Positions 25,183-34,163 are shown, counted from the first letter of the stretch. The stretch is 52,597 nt of DNA from DATAXI01 sp036266845 (GCA_036266845.1 DATAXI010000264.1:1-52597); one strand, 5' to 3'. The notes: generated by a model not told the origin, from the sequence alone. Made by a program: numbers and translations.

Positions 25183-26133
25183 ATGGAATACACCGTGATC
25201 ATCCCGACTCACAACCGCCCGGATTTGGTTGTCCGCGCGATTCGCTCCGTCCAATCGCAGACAAGCCCGGCTCGCGAGATACTGGTTATTGACGATGCCT
25301 CCACGCCACCGCTCGCTCTGCCGGCGGAGATCGCGGAGAATCGGGTGCGCGTCATCCGGCATGAGCAATCTGTGGGCGGCGCGGCTGCGCGCAACAGCGG
25401 GCTCGATGCGGCATCGACGGATATCATTGCATTTCTGGATGACGATGACGAATGGATGCCGGAAAAGATGGAGGTCCAGCTTGCGTGGCTCGCGAGCCAT
25501 CCCGAGGCATCCATGGTAACCTGCGGCCATTTGCGGTGCGAGGGAGGGCGCGAGTACCGGGAGGTATTTACACAGAAGTTCGTCGAGCGGTATTACCAGT
25601 ATGATAATTTCTTCGGCTCCTTTTCTTATCTGGTCATCCGCCGGTCGCGCTCCGGCGCAATACTGGATGCGGGGATGCCCGCGCTTCAGGATTGGGACTT
25701 TGCGCTCCGCGCCGTGAGGGGAGCCGGCTTCGGCGTGATCGAGCAGCCGCTCGTAAAATATTATGCGCACGACCTGCCCCGTATTACCAATCGGCGGGGA
25801 AATCATCTGCGCGGGCTGCGCCGGTGTTATCTCAAGCATCGTCCGCAACTCACTCGCGATGCGCGCCACTGGCTGCTCTCACGCATTGTATTTGAGCGCA
25901 CCCGCGAAGTTACCTCCATATCCAGGCGGCTCGCGCGGATCATCTTTTCACTTAGAATAGCGGCCGGCTGCCGGCTTCCCATGCGCGTCAAGTACCGCTC
26001 CATGGGCCGTCGCGCGGCGAGTCTGATGGTACCCGCCGGGACTCTTGCAAAAATGCGCAGCGTATTGATTTCCGCGACCCAGAGTTTCTCGCGCGGACGG
26101 TCCCCACTTATCTCCATGAACCAACCAACATAA
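25183..26133 (+). CDS. GT2-family glycosyltransferase
   Basis: 316 residues with a GT-A domain (about 1-210): YTVIIPTHNRPDLVVRAI, VIDDAS, SVGGAAARNSGLDAA and the metal-binding DDDDEW, then QDWDFALR with a catalytic-base-like acid. The last ~80 residues are basic and helical, possibly for membrane contact. It starts three bases after the polymerase gene and is the last gene of the tightly packed run. Inverting transfer to the lipid-linked unit is the usual role; the sugar is not identifiable. Confidence 0.93.
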   Translation: MEYTVIIPTHNRPDLVVRAIRSVQSQTSPAREILVIDDASTPPLALPAEIAENRVRVIRHEQSVGGAAARNSGLDAASTDIIAFLDDDDEWMPEKMEVQLAWLASHPEASMVTCGHLRCEGGREYREVFTQKFVERYYQYDNFFGSFSYLVIRRSRSGAILDAGMPALQDWDFALRAVRGAGFGVIEQPLVKYYAHDLPRITNRRGNHLRGLRRCYLKHRPQLTRDARHWLLSRIVFERTREVTSISRRLARIIFSLRIAAGCRLPMRVKYRSMGRRAASLMVPAGTLAKMRSVLISATQSFSRGRSPLISMNQPT

Positions 26134-26136
26134 GTG

Positions 26137-26161
26137 ACCGATATTTCGCGAAATTACCGGT
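26137..26161. promoter_or_regulatory. Palindromic operator candidate upstream of response regulator
   Basis: A perfect 12-bp palindrome ATTTCGCGAAAT (26143-26154) is flanked by ACCG (26137) and CGGT (to 26161), making an extended imperfect dyad. It lies about 100 bases upstream of the LuxR-type regulator start, in the only AT-rich gap of this region. It could be an operator for that regulator or its paralogue. Confidence 0.45.
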
Positions 26162-26168
26162 AAACAAG

Positions 26169-26177
26169 TTATCCACA
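26169..26177 (+). promoter_or_regulatory. DnaA-box match TTATCCACA
   Basis: A perfect match to the consensus DnaA box, in the intergenic region before the response regulator gene. A single 9-mer can occur by chance in a window of this size, but its intergenic position beside a palindrome makes a regulatory role possible. It is not an origin: no cluster of boxes or AT-rich unwinding element is seen. Confidence 0.45.
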
Positions 26178-26254
26178 GCCAATCGTAATGTGCTCAGGTT
26201 GAAAAATATATTGCATTGTCCATAGGTTTGAAGGATTAGTTAAAAGTCCCTAAA

Positions 26255-26908
26255 ATGAACACTATTCGAGTACTAATTGCCGATGATCACGAGGCGGTGC
26301 GCGCCGGCCTCTGCTATATCGTAAATTCCATGCCCGGATTCGAGGTTTGTGGCGAATCTTCCGATGGGCGGCAGGCTGTTGACAAAGCCGCGGAGTTAAA
26401 GCCGAATATCGCAATCGTCGATCTGGGGTTGCCGATCCTGAATGGCGTCGATGCCATCCGCCAGATCCGGAAACGGAGTTCCGGAACGGAGGTTCTCACG
26501 ATCACCGGGAGTGGCGAAGAAGCGTTGATCCACCAATCATTTGAGGCCGGGGCGCGCGGTTTTATCTTCAAGACGGACAGCCGGGAAATGATCCAGGCCG
26601 CGCTGCGGGCGCTCGCGGAGCATAAGTCTTATTTTCCGTCGAAGGTGGGCGAAGTTCTCTTCGCGCGCTTTCTCCACGGCAAGAACAACGTCTCGGACGG
26701 GCCACATCCGGGCACGCTGACGCGGCGCGAAAGAGAGATTGTCCAACTGCTGGCGGAAGGCAGGCGCAATAAGGAGGTGGCGGCCGAGCTGGGCATGTCC
26801 ACAAAGACGGCGGAGAGCCATCGGGCCGCGATCATGAAGAAGTTGAATCTCGAAAGCATTGCCGATCTGGTCCGTTACGCCATCCGCAATCACATTACCT
26901 CGGCTTGA
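26255..26908 (+). CDS. NarL/FixJ-type response regulator
   Basis: 217 residues. The receiver domain (about 1-120) has RVLIADDHEAVRAGL, phosphoacceptor D in IAIVDLGLPILNG and K in GFIFKTDS. The LuxR-type helix-turn-helix (about 150-210) has the canonical LTRREREIVQLLAEGRRNKE, then MSTKTAESHRAAIMKKLNL. It ends SIADLVRYAIRN, matching its paralogue at 17147-17830. No kinase gene is adjacent. It precedes the glycosidase gene by 19 bases and the two may be cotranscribed, which would link polymer hydrolysis to the same signal. The promoter region carries a palindrome and a DnaA-box match. Confidence 0.94.
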   Translation: MNTIRVLIADDHEAVRAGLCYIVNSMPGFEVCGESSDGRQAVDKAAELKPNIAIVDLGLPILNGVDAIRQIRKRSSGTEVLTITGSGEEALIHQSFEAGARGFIFKTDSREMIQAALRALAEHKSYFPSKVGEVLFARFLHGKNNVSDGPHPGTLTRREREIVQLLAEGRRNKEVAAELGMSTKTAESHRAAIMKKLNLESIADLVRYAIRNHITSA

Positions 26909-26927
26909 TAAAGAGAAGGAATCACCG

Positions 26928-27983
26928 GTGGACATAAAGCGGCTTTTACGCGCGGTGCTTTCAGCCGCGAGCTTTTCAGGAATCCTTGCATCTTTCTGCT
27001 GCGGCGCGAATGCAGCGCCGTCGTTTCCAAAGATCGCACCGGGCGACAGGCTGGGTATCAATATCCATTTTACCGATCCCAAGCCGGGGGAACTCGGGAT
27101 GATCGCCGCGACGGGCGCCAAATGGGTGCGGATGGACTTCACCTGGGCTCACACGGAGAAAGTGAAGGGGCAATACGATTTCTCCGCCTATGACCGCCTG
27201 CTTGCGGCGCTCGATAAGTACGGGATGCACGCGATTCTGATCCTGAATTATGGCAATCCGCTCTATGCAGATGCCGGGGATAAGCAGCCATTCACCAGCC
27301 GGGCGGGGACGGCGGAATTTCGCGCCGCATTTTCCGCGTGGGCGGCGGCCGCAGTCAGTCATTTCTCCGGGCGCGGATGTCTCTGGGAGATCTGGAATGA
27401 GCCCAATTACAAAATGTTTTGGGCTCCGGCGCCCAATAGTGGCGAATATGTGGCGCTTGCAAAAGCGGCTGCCGCGGCGATTCGCCGTGTTGCGCCGGAT
27501 GAGCCGCTGATCGGTCCGGCATCTTCCACCATCGACTTCAAATTCCTTGAGGATTGTTTCCGCGGCGGGTTGCTTGAAGAGTTATCCGCGGTGTCCGTCC
27601 ATCCCTACCGGCGGACCGCCCCTTCCACCGTTGCCGCCGATTACCTGCGGCTGCGGGATTTGATTGCGAAATATGCTCCTGCCGGGAGAGAAATTCCCAT
27701 TATCAGCAGCGAGTGGGGTTGCTCGAGTTCATGGAGCGGGTTCGACGATCAGAAGCAGGCGGAGTTTCTGAAAAGGGAATTATCCACCAATCTTGCGGCC
27801 GGCATTCCTTTGTCCATTTGGTACGATTGGCGTGACGATGGAGTGAGCGCCGACGATCCGGAACACCGCTTTGGGCTTGTCCGTCATGATTATCATCCGG
27901 GCGCCAATCCGCCTTATGAGGCCAAGCCTGCTTACGCGGCTTTTCAGGAAGTCGCGGCTCGCGCCGGACAGGGAACTCCATAG
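26928..27983 (+). CDS. Exported GH39/PslG-like glycoside hydrolase
   Basis: About 351 residues starting at a GTG with a good ribosome site (AGAAGGA, eight bases upstream). The N-terminal ~29 residues are a signal peptide (LLRAVLSAASFSGILASF, cut after ANA). The rest is a TIM-barrel glycosidase: GINIHF at the first strand, WVRMDFTW, the acid/base E in LWEIWNEPNYKMFW, and a likely nucleophile E in IPIISSEWG. This arrangement is that of clan GH-A, nearest in style to GH39 enzymes such as PslG. In exopolysaccharide loci such enzymes trim or release polymer in the periplasm or outside the cell. The substrate is presumably the locus polymer, by inference. Confidence 0.88.
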   Translation: MDIKRLLRAVLSAASFSGILASFCCGANAAPSFPKIAPGDRLGINIHFTDPKPGELGMIAATGAKWVRMDFTWAHTEKVKGQYDFSAYDRLLAALDKYGMHAILILNYGNPLYADAGDKQPFTSRAGTAEFRAAFSAWAAAAVSHFSGRGCLWEIWNEPNYKMFWAPAPNSGEYVALAKAAAAAIRRVAPDEPLIGPASSTIDFKFLEDCFRGGLLEELSAVSVHPYRRTAPSTVAADYLRLRDLIAKYAPAGREIPIISSEWGCSSSWSGFDDQKQAEFLKRELSTNLAAGIPLSIWYDWRDDGVSADDPEHRFGLVRHDYHPGANPPYEAKPAYAAFQEVAARAGQGTP

Positions 27984-28185
27984 GTTGCCCGATTCCGGAA
28001 GAGACTGAGAGCGGGGCGGTTGTAAAATTGGGGAAAATTGAGACTCGCGCGATCCTGAAAGGGGATGAATCGCTCCCGGGGCATTCGGTAGAAAGCGGTC
28101 ATCCATAACTGGCTCTCCGATTCGGATTTCCGGATTTCGGATGAATCCGGCTGGCGTCCCGGATTCGATCTCATGGGGGAAGCCC

Positions 28186-28704
28186 ATGAAAAAAATCGTT
28201 GCAGTACTGTTCGCCGTGATGGTGGGATTGGCAGGCGCGCCCGGATTGCGCGCCGCGCCGTTAAGGACGGGGATTGCTTTTGCGCTCAGTGAGAATGCGC
28301 CCGCCGGAACCCGCTATTGGTGCGCTTTTCCGGGAATTCCCGCGAGCCAATGGACCGTAGTGTTGTATGAGCGCCAGCGCGCCGGGACTGCGTGGCGGCA
28401 GCGCCATGAGTACACCTACCGTCCGCTCGCGCAGGTCAGCAAGCCGGCCCGCGTGAGCGGTCGTCTAACCTTCCAGACGATGGTGGCGCCGCCGCATGGG
28501 GGACGCGATTGTGTGCTGGCCGCGTTCCGCAACGGGATTCAGCAGCCATATCGCGGCTGGACTCAGGACCCGCCATTCGGCTGGCATACCTTCGGAGTGG
28601 CCGATCCCGCATTGAAAGTGCGGGTGGTGGAGTTTTCACCGCACGCCCGGCCCGGGGATATTCGGAATTATGAAAGCGTGAAGCGGCGGCAGTGGACTTA
28701 TTAG
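28186..28704 (+). CDS. Small exported protein of unknown function
   Basis: 172 residues beginning MKKIVAVLFAVMVGLAGAPGLRA, a clear Sec signal peptide cut near residue 24. The mature part has a short hydrophobic-aromatic pattern (YWCAFPGIPASQW, LYERQRAGTAWRQRHEYTY) and looks beta-rich. It has two cysteines, so one disulphide is possible. I recognise no family. ATG at 28186 is chosen over the in-frame ATG at 28141 because it opens the signal peptide. The gene overlaps the 3' end of the convergent membrane glycosyltransferase by 69 bases, which is unusual and may reflect a frameshifted tail in that gene. Confidence 0.7.
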   Translation: MKKIVAVLFAVMVGLAGAPGLRAAPLRTGIAFALSENAPAGTRYWCAFPGIPASQWTVVLYERQRAGTAWRQRHEYTYRPLAQVSKPARVSGRLTFQTMVAPPHGGRDCVLAAFRNGIQQPYRGWTQDPPFGWHTFGVADPALKVRVVEFSPHARPGDIRNYESVKRRQWTY

Positions 28705-30333
28705 AGAATGATGGGGTAAAACGGCCCTTGATCGGGAGTCCATAATCGGCGAGCGGTGCCGGGAAGTCATCTTTGAGATTGGCAAGGAAGCCGTGTTCCG
28801 GCTCCAGATGCAGAAGGAATCCCTTCCAATGCGCATGAAACGCCGCCGGCCGGAGGGGAGATGAGAGACGATGCCGGCAGCGCCGCCGCAGTTCATCCAG
28901 ATTACGCCGCCAAGCGGGCGCTTTTCCTTTGCCGCGACGCCGATCCAGAAGCGGCCCTCGGTCATGTTATTCAGCAGGTCGCGTTGCGCGTAATAACCCA
29001 GCTCGGGTGAATAGATGGGGAGAAAGTTGCAAAGGACCACTGTGTTCTTCGGAAAATCACCGCGAATCGTCTGCCCCAGCATCGGAATGAGTTCCGGCGG
29101 CTCGCTGGCGCTCAGGGCGAGGATGTGAAATTGACGCCGCAGCACCTTCTCCTCATGCGTCCCGCCGATGCCCACGGCGATTAAAATGAACAACGCCGCG
29201 GCAACTCCCGCCGAGCCGAAGGCCGGACGGCGGATCCGCCGCTCCAGCATGCGCACCGTCGATTCGATGGCAATGCCGGCCATGATGGAAACAGGCGCCA
29301 GCAGGTAGTACGGGATATAATCATGGATATACGATTCATTCTGAAAGCAGGCGATAAAGATGGCATCCATCCCCGCCACGGCGAGGCAGGCCAGGCCCAG
29401 CCAGCGCAGTCCCTCCTTTTCGCCGGAGGTCTTCCAGGTTACCCAGGCGCCCACCGCCGCCAGCGCCCATCCGCCGGGCAGGAAATAGCGCGCCAGATTG
29501 CCAGCGATCATTTTCAACCATTGCGCCTCCGTAAAATGGATGCCGCCCGCGGAGCCGATGCGGTACACGAATGCGTACATCAGGTTTGACCATGCATCGG
29601 GCCGGAGCACGCGGATGCGGAGGAAGTAACAGCCGATCGAAACCAGAGCCAGCATGAGGATAAGGCGGGCGAGCCGTTTTCCTTCCGGATTGCGCCACGC
29701 GAGCAGGATGACGCAAGCGGTGAGCGCAAAGAGGTACATGGCCCAATCCACCCACAGGCCCACGCACAAGAGCGTCAGGGCCGCGCGCCTCCATGCGATA
29801 CGCCCGGAGACACACCACATGCGGAAAGCGAGCAGCGCGGCGAGGATCAGCATCAGCACGCACGGCTCGAAGTTGACCATCCTTCCGTACCTCAATTCCA
29901 TGGGCAGCAGCGCGAAGACCGCGGCGCCCCAGGTTGCGGTGCGGGCGCCGGCACAGGACCGGACCAGAAACCAGAGAAAGACGATGCTCGAAAGGGAGCA
30001 GGCAATCGGCACCGCGCGCGCAACCCATTCATGCTCGCCAAAGATCGCGAACAGGCATGCCAGCGTCAGGTGCAACAGCGGGGGATGGTGCAGATAGAAG
30101 CCGCTGGCGGGAATCGGGAGCGGGCCAAAGTAAAAGCCGGTGGCCGCGCCGAAGGTGGGCCAGAGGCCGGCACGGAGGATATTGTGGGCGGACTGGGACC
30201 AGACCGCGCCGTTGAAATCGATGAAATCAATCCAGGGCCTGCGAATGCCATGGCACAGGTATGCCGCGAGCCAGCCAAGGATTGGGAGAAGAAGGAGAAA
30301 GGAAGGGAGAGGGCGAAAGCGATTGCTTTTCAT
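28636..30333 (-). CDS. GT39/ArnT-like membrane glycosyltransferase
   Basis: About 565 residues. Ten or more membrane segments follow a first periplasmic loop with the acidic motif FIDFNGAVWSQSAHN and HHPPLLHL, as in dolichyl/undecaprenyl-phosphate-sugar dependent transferases (PMT_2 type). Such enzymes move a sugar from a lipid-phosphate donor to protein, lipid A or polymer on the outer face of the inner membrane. The start ATG 30333 (MKSNRF) is preferred over 30393. From about 28860 onwards another frame reads HWKGFLLHLEPEHGFLANL, which looks more protein-like than the tail of the annotated frame, so a frameshift near 28845-28870 is likely and the last ~60 residues given by this frame are doubtful. 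Confidence 0.85.
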   Translation of the reverse strand: MKSNRFRPLPSFLLLLPILGWLAAYLCHGIRRPWIDFIDFNGAVWSQSAHNILRAGLWPTFGAATGFYFGPLPIPASGFYLHHPPLLHLTLACLFAIFGEHEWVARAVPIACSLSSIVFLWFLVRSCAGARTATWGAAVFALLPMELRYGRMVNFEPCVLMLILAALLAFRMWCVSGRIAWRRAALTLLCVGLWVDWAMYLFALTACVILLAWRNPEGKRLARLILMLALVSIGCYFLRIRVLRPDAWSNLMYAFVYRIGSAGGIHFTEAQWLKMIAGNLARYFLPGGWALAAVGAWVTWKTSGEKEGLRWLGLACLAVAGMDAIFIACFQNESYIHDYIPYYLLAPVSIMAGIAIESTVRMLERRIRRPAFGSAGVAAALFILIAVGIGGTHEEKVLRRQFHILALSASEPPELIPMLGQTIRGDFPKNTVVLCNFLPIYSPELGYYAQRDLLNNMTEGRFWIGVAAKEKRPLGGVIWMNCGGAAGIVSHLPSGRRRFMRIGRDSFCIWSRNTASLPISKMTSRHRSPIMDSRSRAVLPHHSLISPLPPLHAFIIPNIPGPGVR

Positions 30334-30568
30334 GAGCGGCCCGAACGTAAGAAAGCGGAATAGTGCATATATCGGTAACGGAGTGTTTAACACCGACTTT
30401 GGCCAAGGGTTTGCAATTTGCAGTCAAAATTTTCCGAAACGGGAAAATGCGGGCGAAGGTTAATATCGACCGGCTCCCGGCGTGCGATATATCGTTTAAT
30501 CAACCCTTCCCCCTGTGGCTACCGCACCTCTTTCCGCCTCATCCCACCCTCACGCCGCCTCCCAGCCG

Positions 30569-31900
30569 ATGAATATCCACCTGTTTTACTGGGCGGTGAC
30601 GTCTTCCCTCGCGGGTTTTCTATTCGGTTTTGATACTGTGGTTATTTCCGGTGCGGAGCAGAAGATCCAGGCTGTTTGGGGTCTGACGCCGGCCATGCAC
30701 GGCATCGCGATGGGCGCGGCGCTGTACGGCACGGTGTTTGGTTCCCTGATCGGCGGATGGCCGACGGACCGCCTGGGCCGCAAGCCCACACTTACTTGGA
30801 TCGGCCTGCTCTATCTGCTCTCCGCGCTCGGGTGCGCGTTTGCGAATGGCGTCGGCATGTTCATTGCCGCGCGTCTCATCGGTGGCATCGGCATTGGCAT
30901 CTCCACCGTGGTGGCGCCGCTTTATATTTCGGAGATCGCGCCGCCGGCGCACCGGGGGCGGCTGGCGGCGATGTTCCAATTCAACATTGTGTTTGGCATT
31001 GTGATCGCCTTCGCGTCCAACGCGGCGCTGGCGGGAATCGGCGATTCCGCGTGGCGCTGGATGCTGGGCGTGGCCGCGTTTCCATCGATCATCTACACGA
31101 TCATGTGCATGGGCCTGCCGGAAAGCCCGCGCTGGCTGCTGACCCGCAAGAACGACCGCGAGCGCGGGCTGGCCGTACTGCGCCTGATCGAGCCGAACGC
31201 CACGGCGGAGGAGATCGACGAGGATGCGAATGAGATCCTGACGCTTGCCGCGCGGCAGACCACGGTGGTGGGCGGTTTTTGGTCCATGCGGCTGCGCCTG
31301 CCGATCCTGCTGGCCTTCCTGGTTGCCTTTTTCAATCAGCTCTCGGGCATCAACGCGGTGCTCTATTTTGCGCCGCGGATTTTTCAGATGACGGGCCTGG
31401 GCTCGAAGGCGGCGCTGCTGCAATCGGTGGGGATCGGCATCACCAACCTGATCTTCACGTTTGTGGGCCTGGGCCTTATCGACCGGCTGGGCCGGCGGAC
31501 GCTTTTGTACATCGGCTCATTTGGTTACATCGCATCGCTCGGGTTGTGCTCGTGGGCTTTTTTCACAGAGCACTTTGCGATTGTGCCGGCGTGTATTTTT
31601 GCCTTCATTGCCGCGCACGCGGTAGGGCAGGGCACCGTGATCTGGGTGTTGATTTCCGAGATATTCCCAAACAAATACCGGGCAAAGGGCCAGACGCTGG
31701 GCTGCACTACGCATTGGGTTTTTGCGGCGTTGCTGACGACATTCTTTCCCGCCATGGTGACGGCGATCCGGCCCGGCTATGTCTTTCTTTTCTTCTGTTT
31801 CATGATGGTGCTTCAACTCATCTGGGTGAAGACCATGGTGCCGGAAACCAAAGGCGTGCCGCTGGAGGAATTGCAGCACATCCTTGGAGTGGTCAACTGA
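30569..31900 (+). CDS. Sugar-porter family MFS permease
   Basis: 443 residues with 12 predicted membrane segments and all sugar-porter signatures: GFDTVVISGA in helix 1, GGWPTDRLGRKPTL after helix 2, PESPRWLL before the central loop, NQLSGINAVLYFAP in helix 7, LIDRLGRRTLL after helix 8 and VPETKG at the end. It probably imports a hexose or pentose with H+ (GalP/XylE/AraE type). ATG at 30569 (MNIHLF) is chosen; an in-frame ATG at 30515 would add a Ser/Pro/Ala-rich leader. It is divergent from the membrane glycosyltransferase with ~235 bp between them. No catabolic genes are adjacent, so the sugar is unknown. Confidence 0.95.
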   Translation: MNIHLFYWAVTSSLAGFLFGFDTVVISGAEQKIQAVWGLTPAMHGIAMGAALYGTVFGSLIGGWPTDRLGRKPTLTWIGLLYLLSALGCAFANGVGMFIAARLIGGIGIGISTVVAPLYISEIAPPAHRGRLAAMFQFNIVFGIVIAFASNAALAGIGDSAWRWMLGVAAFPSIIYTIMCMGLPESPRWLLTRKNDRERGLAVLRLIEPNATAEEIDEDANEILTLAARQTTVVGGFWSMRLRLPILLAFLVAFFNQLSGINAVLYFAPRIFQMTGLGSKAALLQSVGIGITNLIFTFVGLGLIDRLGRRTLLYIGSFGYIASLGLCSWAFFTEHFAIVPACIFAFIAAHAVGQGTVIWVLISEIFPNKYRAKGQTLGCTTHWVFAALLTTFFPAMVTAIRPGYVFLFFCFMMVLQLIWVKTMVPETKGVPLEELQHILGVVN

Positions 31901-31947
31901 ACCGGAAGCGGGCTGCCGGAGATAAAGCGGCGGCCAAATTGATTGGC

Positions 31948-32334
31948 TCACGGCATGAAATACGTCGCTTCCGTGCCCGTATCCCTGCGTCTGAACGGTC
32001 CGACGTGGCTGACCATGAAATCGTCGATCCGGGCTTTGCTCTGGCATAATCGGCGCGCGATCTCCTGCGAGGACATGCCGCGATCATGGTGAAGCGCGAG
32101 CAGTTCAAGAATCTCCACTTCAAGCTCTTCATCGGATGTGGATTCCGGAGCGGGATGAGGAGCCTCGACCTGCTCCGCCCCGGCCGGCGTGGCGAGCCGC
32201 GCCAGCTCCTGATCCAGCCGGGAGGCGATGCGCTGGACGGCGCCCAATTTTCGCTGCAGGTTGTTTTCCTCAAATTCCAGGGCCTGGAGTTGCTGTTTTA
32301 ATTCGTCGATGTCGTGTTGGAGATTTGGGTGCAT
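31948..32334 (-). CDS. Small coiled-coil protein with helix-turn-helix-like C-terminus
   Basis: 128 residues. Residues 1-50 are a strong coiled coil (IDELKQQLQALEFEENNLQ, RIASRLDQELARLA). A short Pro/Ala/Glu linker follows. Residues 72-128 (EVEILELLALHHDRGMSSQEIARRL then SKARIDDFMVSHV) look like a winged helix-turn-helix. I do not recognise a named family. It lies 35 bases after the ClC channel gene on the same strand and could be cotranscribed. A dimeric DNA-binding protein is a reasonable inference; this is uncertain. A plus-strand frame opposite it is a shadow. Confidence 0.7.
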   Translation of the reverse strand: MHPNLQHDIDELKQQLQALEFEENNLQRKLGAVQRIASRLDQELARLATPAGAEQVEAPHPAPESTSDEELEVEILELLALHHDRGMSSQEIARRLCQSKARIDDFMVSHVGPFRRRDTGTEATYFMP

Positions 32335-32369
32335 GGCGGTTTCCGTCGTTCGGTGATGGGTGCGGGTGG

Positions 32370-34163
32370 TCAGTCGTAAAATATCTCGCTTGCATCGAGC
32401 ATCGCGTTTGCGACCTGCTCCTTGGTGATGACGCCCTTGATTCCGGACACGTTCCCGGAGGAAGGCTCATTGGCGACAAAAGCGATGGTGGCCTGGCGAT
32501 TTCTCAATGCGCTGATCACGTCGGAGAAAGCCGCGGACTCAGCGACCACGATGTAATCCTGCCGGGCGACATCGCCCAGCGGCCGGGCGCCACCATCCCC
32601 GGCTATCGCGTCGAGCGCCGCCTGGCTTTGCACGAAACCCGCGATGCGATCCTCCCGGCGGACCACAAAGACGGACACCCGCGGATGCTGAGTGGCAATC
32701 GATGCGAACTCGCGGAGGGTACTGCCGGCATCCACCGGGAGAAAATCCGTGAGCATCAATTCATGTGCCCGCTTGAGAAAGTGAGGGCCGGTTTGGAGCG
32801 CATCCGGCAGGTAATGGCCGCGCCGGGCCAGTTTCATGGTATAAATGCTTTCGCGCGAAAGCATTTTCCGCACGCCATAACTGGTCATCACGGCAATGGT
32901 CATTGGGATGATGACACTGTAATCGAGCGTCATCTCGAAGATCATGGTAATGGCGGACATTGCCGCGGCCGTGCTGCCGCCCACCATGGCTGCCATGCCG
33001 ATGACGGCGAACGCGGGAGGGCTGACGCTCAGATGCGGAAATATCCAATTTAAAACGCCGCCGAAAGCTCCGCCCAGTGTCGCGCCCATAAAGAGCGCCG
33101 GTGAAAAAATACCGCCGGATGCGCCGGAGCCGAGCGTCAATGAAGTGGCGAAAAGCTTGAGGAGAAAGAGCAGGATGAGAAAGAAAATCGGAAGTCCCGC
33201 GCCGGCGAGCACATCCTGGATGGCGGCGTAGCCCACGCCCTCCACATAGTAATGGCCGGCGGTCACCATGAGCGCATCGATCATGAGGCCCACGATGAAC
33301 ATCCCGAGCAGATGCTGGCGGTAATAGCCGCCCTTTACATGGCGCTCGAAGAAGTCTTCGAAGCCGTAAACCGATTTGATGAACAGTGCGGAAACGGCGC
33401 CCATCAGAACGCCGAGAGCGGCGTAAGCCAGCAGAAGCGCGGGCTTCGTGACATGAAAGTAGGGCGTCTCCAGCGCCGGGATGACAAAGGAGGCATGCGG
33501 CCCAAATACAAGACGGCCCACATAGGTGGCCGTGGCCGTGGCGATGGCCACCGGAACGAGAGTGCGGACGCTGACCTCGTGCATCATGATCTCCAAAACG
33601 AACAGGACGCCGCCCACCGGAGTATTGAATGTGGCCGCAATGCCGCCGCCGGCGCCGCATGCGATGAGGGTAATGCGCTGCCATGCGGGAAGCCGGAGCC
33701 ATTGGCCCAGCGTGGAACCAAAGGAGGAGCCGATTTGGATAATCGGCCCCTCGCGCCCCACGGACCCGCCGGTGCCGATCGAGATCGCGGAGGCGAGCGA
33801 TTTGATGGCCGCCACGATAGGCCGGATCACGCCGCGATTGTAATAAATCGCATCCATCACTTCCGGGACGCCGTGCCCCTTCGCCTCCGGCGCAAAGGTC
33901 TTCACCAGAAAGGCGACGACAAGCGCGCCGGCCACCGGCACGAGGATCACAAAATGCCCCAGCGGGCTGCCCGGAGTGTGCGTATTCGCATTGTAGTCCA
34001 GAGAGAAAATGCCCAGGAAGGAAAGGTTGTGAACCCATGCAATCATCGCGCGGAACAGCGCCGCTCCCAGCCCGGCGACGATTCCCACCAACACCGCCCA
34101 TAAGGCAAAGACAAAGCGGCCCGCGGCGCGCGCTTTCACTGCTTTGCCTTTGGCGGAGGTCAT
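32370..34163 (-). CDS. ClC-family chloride channel/transporter with CBS domains
   Basis: 597 residues. The N-terminal ~430 residues are the ClC membrane domain with the selectivity-filter motifs: GKGHGVPE (in place of GSGIP), GREGPIIQIG, and GSGASGGIFSPALF. Hydrophobic segments match the 18-helix fold. The C-terminal ~150 residues form a CBS pair (LTDFLPVDAGSTLREF, ISALRNRQATIAFVANE). The glutamate of GREGP is the gating/proton glutamate. It moves chloride across the inner membrane, as a channel or H+-coupled exchanger; the external-gate residue alone does not decide. It is followed on the same strand by the coiled-coil protein. Confidence 0.95.
   Translation of the reverse strand: MTSAKGKAVKARAAGRFVFALWAVLVGIVAGLGAALFRAMIAWVHNLSFLGIFSLDYNANTHTPGSPLGHFVILVPVAGALVVAFLVKTFAPEAKGHGVPEVMDAIYYNRGVIRPIVAAIKSLASAISIGTGGSVGREGPIIQIGSSFGSTLGQWLRLPAWQRITLIACGAGGGIAATFNTPVGGVLFVLEIMMHEVSVRTLVPVAIATATATYVGRLVFGPHASFVIPALETPYFHVTKPALLLAYAALGVLMGAVSALFIKSVYGFEDFFERHVKGGYYRQHLLGMFIVGLMIDALMVTAGHYYVEGVGYAAIQDVLAGAGLPIFFLILLFLLKLFATSLTLGSGASGGIFSPALFMGATLGGAFGGVLNWIFPHLSVSPPAFAVIGMAAMVGGSTAAAMSAITMIFEMTLDYSVIIPMTIAVMTSYGVRKMLSRESIYTMKLARRGHYLPDALQTGPHFLKRAHELMLTDFLPVDAGSTLREFASIATQHPRVSVFVVRREDRIAGFVQSQAALDAIAGDGGARPLGDVARQDYIVVAESAAFSDVISALRNRQATIAFVANEPSSGNVSGIKGVITKEQVANAMLDASEIFYD

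Noticed and set aside
26169..26177. Replication origin
   Set aside because: Only one DnaA-box match is present, with no cluster, unwinding element, dnaA or dnaN nearby.
32761..34101. 446-residue minus-strand frame within the ClC gene
   Set aside because: A +1/-1 shadow of the ClC reading frame; Arg/Gly/Pro-rich, no domain.
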